Below the pieces are notes generated by a model. That model was given only the letters and a program-made list of their open reading frames with translations, searched no databases and was not told where the DNA came from. 64,000 nt of DNA from Burkholderia sp. Bp8992 (GTDB taxonomy: Bacteria; Pseudomonadota; Gammaproteobacteria; Burkholderiales; Burkholderiaceae), in assembly GCF_003853705.1 (NCBI RefSeq), contig NZ_QTQI01000013.1, positions 1 through 64,000 on the forward strand. Direction: 5' to 3'. Positions 58,554-64,000 of this stretch are shown piece after piece. Positions within the stretch are counted from its first letter, which is position 1. Each line of letters begins with the position of its first letter. A program made the translations under genes and the position numbers.

Positions 58554-58759
58554 CGTGTCGAAGGTCGTGCGGCGCGCGACGCGCCGCACATCGCAGGTCG
58601 CGGGCCCGCGCCGGGAAAAGAAAGGAGACGTATGCCCGACGCGCGTGACGCGCGCATGACAGCATCGTGCCGCATCATACCGGCAGCCTCCTCGCCCCCA
58701 AAGCAACGCGCCGCCCAACGGGCGGCGCGGACCATGCATGGCGGCAGGTGCAAGACGCG

Positions 58760-59728
58760 TTACTGCCGCGTCTCCGACTGCGCGGCGCTCGGGCACGCGG
58801 GGTCCTTGCCCCAGTGGCCGTCACACACGCGCCAGCGGCACAGCTGGTCTTCGAAGAAACCGCGTTCCGAACATTCCTTCACGCGCGACGACAGCGAGCC
58901 GGTCGTCGCCGCCGTCTTGGTCGGCACGACCTGCCCCTTCTGCGCGGCGAGTTTCTTGTCGGCCGGCTTCGTGCGCGCGACGAGCGCCGCGAGCAGATCG
59001 GCATCCGGATCGTCCTTGGCCGCTTTCGCGGTACGGGTCGACGTCGCGTCGCGGCGCTTCTTCGCCTGCGCGAGCTCCGCCTCTTGTTCCTTCCGATGCT
59101 TGCGGGCCTCGGCCTTTGATTCGGCCTTCGTGTCGGCCTTGCCGTGCGCCGCGACCTTCGTGTTCTTCGCGGCATCGGCCTTCGCAGCCTTGGTCGTCGC
59201 GACGGCGGCGGCCGTGGCGGCTGCGGCTGCACCGGCGGTGGCTGCGCCCGATGCGTCGGCGGCGCCGTTGGCCAGTGCGCGCGACAGGCGGCTGCCGTCC
59301 GCGGCGGACGCGGCCGGTGCGGATGCAACGGTCTGGGAAGCCGAATCGTCGTTGACGATCGTGGCCGGTTGGACGGCGGGCGCCGCGGATGCACCATTCT
59401 GCGCGACCTGCGCGGCGGCGCTGCTGGCCGGTACGGCCTTGGCCGGCGCGGCTGCGGCGGGCTCGGCGGCGGCCGTCGCGGCGACGACCTGCTCGCCCGA
59501 GTGCTGCTGCATGCGCCACGCGCCCCAGCCGCCGACGGCGACCACCAGTGCGACGACAGCGGCGATCGGCGCCTTCAGCGAACGGCGCGGCGGTTCGGCG
59601 GGCGGCGTGACACGGCCTTCCAGATTCGCGAGAATGCGCGACTGCTGAGGTCCTCCCTCGCCTGCCGGTTTCGTATCGGACAGCAGGCTGGGCGGAGTTT
59701 TCGAATTTGAATTTTCCGGCGCACTCAT
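58760..59728 (-). CDS. Ala/Lys-rich single-pass membrane protein with C-terminal Cys module
   Basis: Protein of 322 aa, not recognised. A cytoplasmic N-terminus of about 50 residues (SSLLSD-like, Pro-rich) leads to one helix, APIAAVVALVVAVGGWGAW (53-71). A long Ala/Lys/Ser low-complexity stalk then runs to about 280. A compact C-terminal module, RVKECSERGFFEDQLCRWRV plus CDGHWGKDPAC, has four cysteines and aromatic residues. It would place that module in the periplasm on a stalk. It is divergent from tagX at the T6SS edge, so a role in the secretion cluster is possible but unproven. Confidence 0.75.
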   Translation of the reverse strand: MSAPENSNSKTPPSLLSDTKPAGEGGPQQSRILANLEGRVTPPAEPPRRSLKAPIAAVVALVVAVGGWGAWRMQQHSGEQVVAATAAAEPAAAAPAKAVPASSAAAQVAQNGASAAPAVQPATIVNDDSASQTVASAPAASAADGSRLSRALANGAADASGAATAGAAAAATAAAVATTKAAKADAAKNTKVAAHGKADTKAESKAEARKHRKEQEAELAQAKKRRDATSTRTAKAAKDDPDADLLAALVARTKPADKKLAAQKGQVVPTKTAATTGSLSSRVKECSERGFFEDQLCRWRVCDGHWGKDPACPSAAQSETRQ

Positions 59729-59739
59729 TCAGCGTCTCA

Positions 59740-59769
59740 TTGAATCCTGGTTTAATTCACCGCGATAAT
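59740..59769 (+). promoter_or_regulatory. Candidate promoter for tagX
   Basis: TTGAAT (59740-59745), an 18-bp spacer and GATAAT (59764-59769) lie in the AT-rich gap between the divergent Ala/Lys protein and tagX. Predicted start near 59777 leaves a leader of about 70 nt. Confidence 0.5.
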
Positions 59770-59849
59770 ATAGCCCGGCCTCTCGAAGCAGCCTGATTCT
59801 AAGAGCAAGCATTGCAAAACACAATCAATTCCAATTTCCGGGGATTTCT

Positions 59850-60695
59850 TTGATTGCCGTCGCACTCGTCGCCTATTTCGCCCTTGCCGTAGCGGTCGCG
59901 GCACTGTTGCTTTTACCGGGTATCCGCGCGACCGTTTTCGAATCCGTCGCCCAGTTTCACGGCCGTCTTACGCGCCGTGCGAACGATCGCGCCGCGCGTA
60001 CGCGGAGTCAGATTGTTAAATCGGCAAGCGCGACGCGCGGCGCATTAAACGATGTGCAAAATTTACTGGTTCGCCGGCGCTTGATGATTATGGTATCGGC
60101 AGGTATTCTTGCGACGCCGCCATTGGTCGCCATTGCATTACGCGGCCGGCAATTGTTCCAGTACGACGACACGGCGCGCGTGCCCGACGAGAAGATCGCC
60201 GCGCTGCTGCAGGGCGAGCAGCTCGTGCCGCCGCCGCCGCTGCCGCCGGAAGTCTTCGCCACCAAGGAAGTCGAGCAGATACGCCCGGCGCTGAAGGATG
60301 CGAGCCGCGACTGGAACCTGCTGGACCCGGATTTCCGTACGCGTTTGCTGCTGGTCTACAAGATCATGCACGAACAGCACGGTTATGAAATGGCGCTGCT
60401 GGAAGGGTACCGAAGCCCGGAACGGCAGAACCGGCTGGCGCAAATGGGCGGCAACGTGACCAACGCGGCAGCCTTCCAGAGTTATCACCAATTCGGGTTG
60501 GCGGCCGACAACGCATTCCTGCGCGACGGCAAGCTGGTCATTTCCGAGAAAGATCCCTGGGCGATGCGCGGCTACCAGTTGTACGGCCAGGTCGCCGAAG
60601 AAGTCGGACTGACCTGGGGCGGCCGATGGAAAATGATGGATCTCGGGCACGTGGAATACCATAAACCCGGTTTTAAACTGGGACGCGGCAGCTAG
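59850..60695 (+). CDS. tagX: TagX-like M15 peptidoglycan peptidase (T6SS accessory)
   Basis: Membrane-anchored peptidase of 281 aa. Two hydrophobic segments (2-22 and 78-97) precede a periplasmic M15 (VanY/Ddp-like) domain. The metal site is SYHQFGLAADNAF (His213, Asp220) with DLGHVEYHKPGF (His267/271) and a catalytic acid near 264-269. TagX of Acinetobacter is an L,D-endopeptidase that opens the wall for T6SS assembly. The TTG at 59850 (GGGG 6 bp upstream) is chosen because it begins the first membrane segment. tssM follows after 301 bp on the same strand. Confidence 0.8.
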   Translation: MIAVALVAYFALAVAVAALLLLPGIRATVFESVAQFHGRLTRRANDRAARTRSQIVKSASATRGALNDVQNLLVRRRLMIMVSAGILATPPLVAIALRGRQLFQYDDTARVPDEKIAALLQGEQLVPPPPLPPEVFATKEVEQIRPALKDASRDWNLLDPDFRTRLLLVYKIMHEQHGYEMALLEGYRSPERQNRLAQMGGNVTNAAAFQSYHQFGLAADNAFLRDGKLVISEKDPWAMRGYQLYGQVAEEVGLTWGGRWKMMDLGHVEYHKPGFKLGRGS

Positions 60696-60996
60696 CCAGG
60701 GCTGCCGGACAGGAAATAATGAGGGCGGCATGGGGCTTCTTAATATCGCGGCAGGAAACGATATGGGCGACACAAAACATCGGGCATTCCGGTGCGCGAT
60801 TTTTTCCGGCCGCCGCTTCCGTTTTAAATCTCACAGCGTCCTTTCATTAATGCGCGCGCCTTCTCCGATGCCGCGGGCGCATTGATGCCAGCCCCCTTCA
60901 TCCCGTTTGACAGCATGGCGACACATCGCGGCGCCACCCTTGCCGCTCGGCGCGCCTGCGTCGCCTCACCGAATCGCACCGGAACCTGAACGTCCT
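60696..60996. other. Gap between tagX and tssM
   Basis: Three hundred bases with no convincing gene. A TTGACA at 60907-60912 has no matching -10, and a 42-codon ATG frame from 60719 has no ribosome-binding site or family resemblance. The gap may hold a leader or a promoter I cannot identify. Confidence 0.5.
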
Positions 60997-63900
60997 ATGC
61001 AACGCATCCTCAACGTGCTGACTCATCCGCGTACGCTCTCGATTGTCGGGATCGTCGCGCTAGCGGCGATCCTCTTCATCGTCGCCGACATGCTGCAGCT
61101 GCCGCTCCTGTGGGCGGCGATCGCGTTCGCGGCGATCCTCGCGCTGTGGCTCGTCGTCGCGCTGTGGCGCCGCTGGCGCGTGAAGCGCGCGAACCAGCAG
61201 CTCGGCCAGGTGCTCGAAGAGCAGGCGGAAACCGGCAAGATCACCGCGCCCGCCGCCGCCGCGCTCGCGCCCGATTCGAAGACCGCCGACCTCGACGTGC
61301 TCCGCACGCGCCTGTCGGATGCGGTGAAGACGATCAAGACCTCGAAGATCGGCCAGGTGTCGGGCGGCTCCGCGCTGTACGAACTGCCGTGGTACATCGT
61401 GATCGGCAACCCGGCCGCGGGCAAGAGCAGCGCCGTGCTCAACTCCGGCCTGCAATTTCCGTTCGCGGACAAGAACAGCGCCGTGATCCACGGCATCGGC
61501 GGCACGCGTAACTGCGACTGGTTCTTCACGACCGAAGGCATCCTGCTCGACACGGCCGGCCGCTACTCGGTGCACGAGGAAGACCGCAGCGAGTGGCTCG
61601 GCTTCCTCGGCCTGCTCAAGCGCTATCGCCCGAAGGCACCGATCAACGGCATCATCGTCACCGCGAGCATCGCCGAACTCACCGGCAACCGCCCCGAGTT
61701 CGCGATCAACCTCGCGAAAAACCTCCGTCAGCGCGTTCAGGAGCTGACCGAAAAGCTGGAAGTGTTCGCGCCGGTCTACGTGATGTTCACGAAGGCCGAC
61801 CTGATCACCGGCTTCACCGAGTTCTTCAGCAGCAGCGACAAGCACGAGTACGACCGCGTGTGGGGCGCCACCCTGCCCTACGAGCCCGACGACAAGCGTG
61901 ACGTCGTCGCACAGTTCGACACGCACTTCGAGGAGCTGTACGAAGGGCTGAAGGAAATCAGCGTCGCGCAGCTGTCGCTGTCGCGCGGCAACCAGCTGTC
62001 GCCGGGCCAGTTGAGCTTTCCGCTCGAATTCTCGACGATCAAGCCGTCGCTGCGCGCGTTCCTCGCGACGCTGTTCGAGAACAACCCGTTCCAGTACAAG
62101 CCGATCTTCCGCGGCTTCTACTTCACCAGCGCACTGCAGGAAGGCGAAACCAACAGCGCGGCCGCGCAGCGCATCGCGCACCGCTTCGGCCTTGACGGAA
62201 ACGCACTGCCGAAGCCGCACAGCGCGTTCTCGAAGAACGGCTTCTTCCTGCGCGACCTGTTCTCGAAGGTGATCTTCGCCGACCGCCAGACGGTGCGCCA
62301 GTTCGCGAGCCCGACCAAGACGCGGCTGCGCTACGCGACCTTCTTCGGCTTCGTCGCGGCGCTCGCGCTCGCGCTCGGCGGCTGGACCTGGTCGACGATC
62401 GGCAACCAGCAGCTCGTGTCGAACGTGCAGGCCGACCTCGACAACGTCACGCGCCTGCAGCAGGGCCGCAACGACCTGCAGTCGCGCCTGCAGGCGATGG
62501 ACATCCTCGAGGACCGGATCGAACAGCTCGAGCAGTTCCGCCGCGACAAGCCGCTGTCGGTGTCGCTCGGCCTGTACCAGGGCGACCGTCTCGAGCAGCA
62601 CCTGCTGACCGAGTACTACAACGGCGTGCGCCAGATCCTGCTGGCCCCCGTGTCGCAGAACCTCGCGTCGTTCATGAAGGACGTGAACGCGCACCCCGAG
62701 CAGCTCGTGCCGATGACGCGCCCGCCCGAATCAGGCGCCGTGCAGGGTGGCGCGATTCCGGTCTCGACCAACGCGGCAGGCGCCGCGCCGCAGGCCGGCG
62801 CCGCACTGGCCGCGTCCGGCACGGCGCCGGCCGCCGCCCCGCAACAGGCTGCCGCACCGCAGGGCGGCCTCTACAGCGACGCGTCGCCGACCAACGTCCA
62901 GGACGCGTACAACGCGCTGAAGACGTACCTGATGCTGTCCGACAAGCGTCACGTCGAGCAGGCGCACCTGACCGACCAGCTCGCCCGCTTCTGGCGCGGC
63001 TGGCTCGAGACGAATCGCGGCAACATGCCGCGTGACGAGATGATCAAGAGCGCCGAGCGCATGATCTCGTTCTACCTGTCCCGCGTGAACGACAACGACT
63101 GGCCGATGATCGACGCGAACCTCGCGCTCGTCGACCAGACCCGCGAGAACCTGCGCCGCGTCGTGCGCGGCATGCCGGCCCGCCAGCGCGTCTACGAGGA
63201 AATCAAGGCACGCGCGTCGACCCGCTTCGCGCCGATGACCATCGCGCGCATCGTCGGCGACGGCAACCAGTCGCTCGTGGCCGGCAGCTATGCGATTCCG
63301 GGCACGTTCACGCGCGAAGCGTGGTTCGACTACGTGCAGCCGGCGATCCGCGACGCGGCGACCAAGGAGCTGCAGGCGAAGGACTGGGTGCTGAACACGT
63401 CGACGCAGGACGACCTGACGCTCGAGGGCAGCCCCGAGCAGATCCAGAAGACGCTCGTCGGCATGTACAAGACCGAGTACGCGCAGCACTGGCAGAAGTT
63501 CATGCAGGGCATCGCGGTGCAGGGCTTCAGCAGCTTCGGCCAGGCCGTCGACGGGATGAACCGCCTCGGCGACCCGCAGGATTCGCCGATCCGCAAGATC
63601 CTCGAGACCGCGTACGACCAGACCTCGTGGGACAACCCGTCGCTCGCGAACGTGGCGATCAAGAAGGCGCAGACGGGCGTCGTGAACTGGGTCAAGCAGC
63701 TGTTCACGCGCTCGCAGGCCGGCCAGGTGGCGGCCGCCAACATCGACATCAACGGCAATCCGGCCGAGGTGCCGATGGGTCCGATCGGCCAGGAGTTCAT
63801 CGGGCTCGCGCGGATCGTCGCGACGCATGACGGCACGTCGATGCTCAAGGGCTACATGGATTCGCTGTCGAAGGTCCGTACCCGCTTCAACGTGATCAAG

Positions 63901-64000
63901 AACCAGGGCGACCCGGGCCCGGGCGCGCGCCAGCTGATGCAGCAGACGCTCGACGGCAACGGTTCGGAACTCGCCGATTCGCTGAAGCTCGTCGACGAGC
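60997..64000 (+). CDS. tssM: T6SS inner-membrane core protein TssM (IcmF), 3' end beyond window
   Basis: First 1001 codons of TssM; no stop occurs before the window ends. TssM is the main ring of the T6SS membrane complex, spanning to TssJ. Two N-terminal helices (about 13-57) are followed by a cytosolic NTPase-like domain with an intact Walker A, GNPAAGKS (137-144), and LLDTAGRYSV. A third helix lies at about 447-466, then the periplasmic domain. Residues about 575-632 are an Ala/Gln/Pro-rich low-complexity insertion. The family is usually about 1200-1300 aa, so 200-300 residues lie outside. Confidence 0.95.
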   Translation, partial: MQRILNVLTHPRTLSIVGIVALAAILFIVADMLQLPLLWAAIAFAAILALWLVVALWRRWRVKRANQQLGQVLEEQAETGKITAPAAAALAPDSKTADLDVLRTRLSDAVKTIKTSKIGQVSGGSALYELPWYIVIGNPAAGKSSAVLNSGLQFPFADKNSAVIHGIGGTRNCDWFFTTEGILLDTAGRYSVHEEDRSEWLGFLGLLKRYRPKAPINGIIVTASIAELTGNRPEFAINLAKNLRQRVQELTEKLEVFAPVYVMFTKADLITGFTEFFSSSDKHEYDRVWGATLPYEPDDKRDVVAQFDTHFEELYEGLKEISVAQLSLSRGNQLSPGQLSFPLEFSTIKPSLRAFLATLFENNPFQYKPIFRGFYFTSALQEGETNSAAAQRIAHRFGLDGNALPKPHSAFSKNGFFLRDLFSKVIFADRQTVRQFASPTKTRLRYATFFGFVAALALALGGWTWSTIGNQQLVSNVQADLDNVTRLQQGRNDLQSRLQAMDILEDRIEQLEQFRRDKPLSVSLGLYQGDRLEQHLLTEYYNGVRQILLAPVSQNLASFMKDVNAHPEQLVPMTRPPESGAVQGGAIPVSTNAAGAAPQAGAALAASGTAPAAAPQQAAAPQGGLYSDASPTNVQDAYNALKTYLMLSDKRHVEQAHLTDQLARFWRGWLETNRGNMPRDEMIKSAERMISFYLSRVNDNDWPMIDANLALVDQTRENLRRVVRGMPARQRVYEEIKARASTRFAPMTIARIVGDGNQSLVAGSYAIPGTFTREAWFDYVQPAIRDAATKELQAKDWVLNTSTQDDLTLEGSPEQIQKTLVGMYKTEYAQHWQKFMQGIAVQGFSSFGQAVDGMNRLGDPQDSPIRKILETAYDQTSWDNPSLANVAIKKAQTGVVNWVKQLFTRSQAGQVAAANIDINGNPAEVPMGPIGQEFIGLARIVATHDGTSMLKGYMDSLSKVRTRFNVIKNQGDPGPGARQLMQQTLDGNGSELADSLKLVDE

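Noticed and set aside
60719-60847. 42-codon ATG frame between tagX and tssM
   Set aside because: No ribosome-binding site, no family resemblance, and composition unlike coding sequence here.
60907-60935. TTGACA as a tssM promoter
   Set aside because: The sequence 17 bp downstream is GC-rich with no -10 resemblance.
60997-64000. tssM lacking a stop codon as a broken gene
   Set aside because: The frame is open and conserved to the last base; it is simply cut by the window end.

Overview
The window is a GC-rich, densely coded chromosomal segment. Gene content and order point to the genus Burkholderia, probably the B. cepacia complex, main chromosome: a phenylacetate (paa) cluster, apaG-rpe-gph-trpEGDC-ung, hemA-prfA-prmC-grxD-ubiX, ettA, cspA, and the edge of a type VI secretion (T6SS) cluster. 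The genus call is inference from remembered family and synteny knowledge; no search was run. I saw no rRNA, tRNA, CRISPR array, transposase or complete prophage.

Layout. 1-6850: lower phenylacetate pathway. paaF is divergent from paaN-paaJ-paaG-paaI-paaK, with a TetR-type (PaaR-like) operator between them and terminators at both outer ends. 7008-8696: mltA, a micro-gene for a single-pass membrane protein, and apaG. 8875-16279: rpe, gph, a trp promoter embedded in the end of gph, a Trp-rich leader peptide with an attenuator-like terminator, trpE, trpG, trpD, trpC, a CYTH phosphatase and ung. 16325-20962 (minus): azoR, an M61 peptidase, dsbC and a ubiquinone-type flavin hydroxylase. 21218-22366: ychF.

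22386-28546 is more accessory: a metallo-beta-lactamase/MoaF-like fusion, a GH24 lysozyme overlapping an LprI-type lysozyme inhibitor gene (candidate effector-immunity pair), gabP, a YjbR protein and an MFS carrier divergent from a LysR regulator. 29730-35337: a small secreted DUF3761 protein, ettA, and a minus-strand string of small membrane protein, aminopeptidase P, cysteine hydrolase and HAD phosphatase. 35509-40624: a response regulator with a degenerate receiver, then hemA, prfA, prmC, grxD and ubiX. 40835-49038: an extradiol-type dioxygenase, an APC permease, cspA with a long leader, an Hsp70-like ATPase, a nitroreductase, an MFS carrier divergent from a TetR regulator across a double operator, and a DUF1415 protein. 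49094-58553: two methyltransferases, a YegP protein, a LEA-type lipoprotein, an M1 aminopeptidase lipoprotein, a LysR/quinone-reductase pair, an XapX micro-gene and a ZntB-like transporter.

58760-64000 is the edge of the T6SS cluster: an Ala/Lys-rich membrane protein divergent from tagX (M15 peptidase) and tssM, which runs off the window.

The strongest candidates for something new are the GH24/LprI pair (23865-24787), the trp leader (10237-10468), the Ung N-terminal clamp-binding motif, the degenerate response regulator, the MBL/MoaF fusion, and the uncharacterised Cys-module protein at the T6SS boundary.
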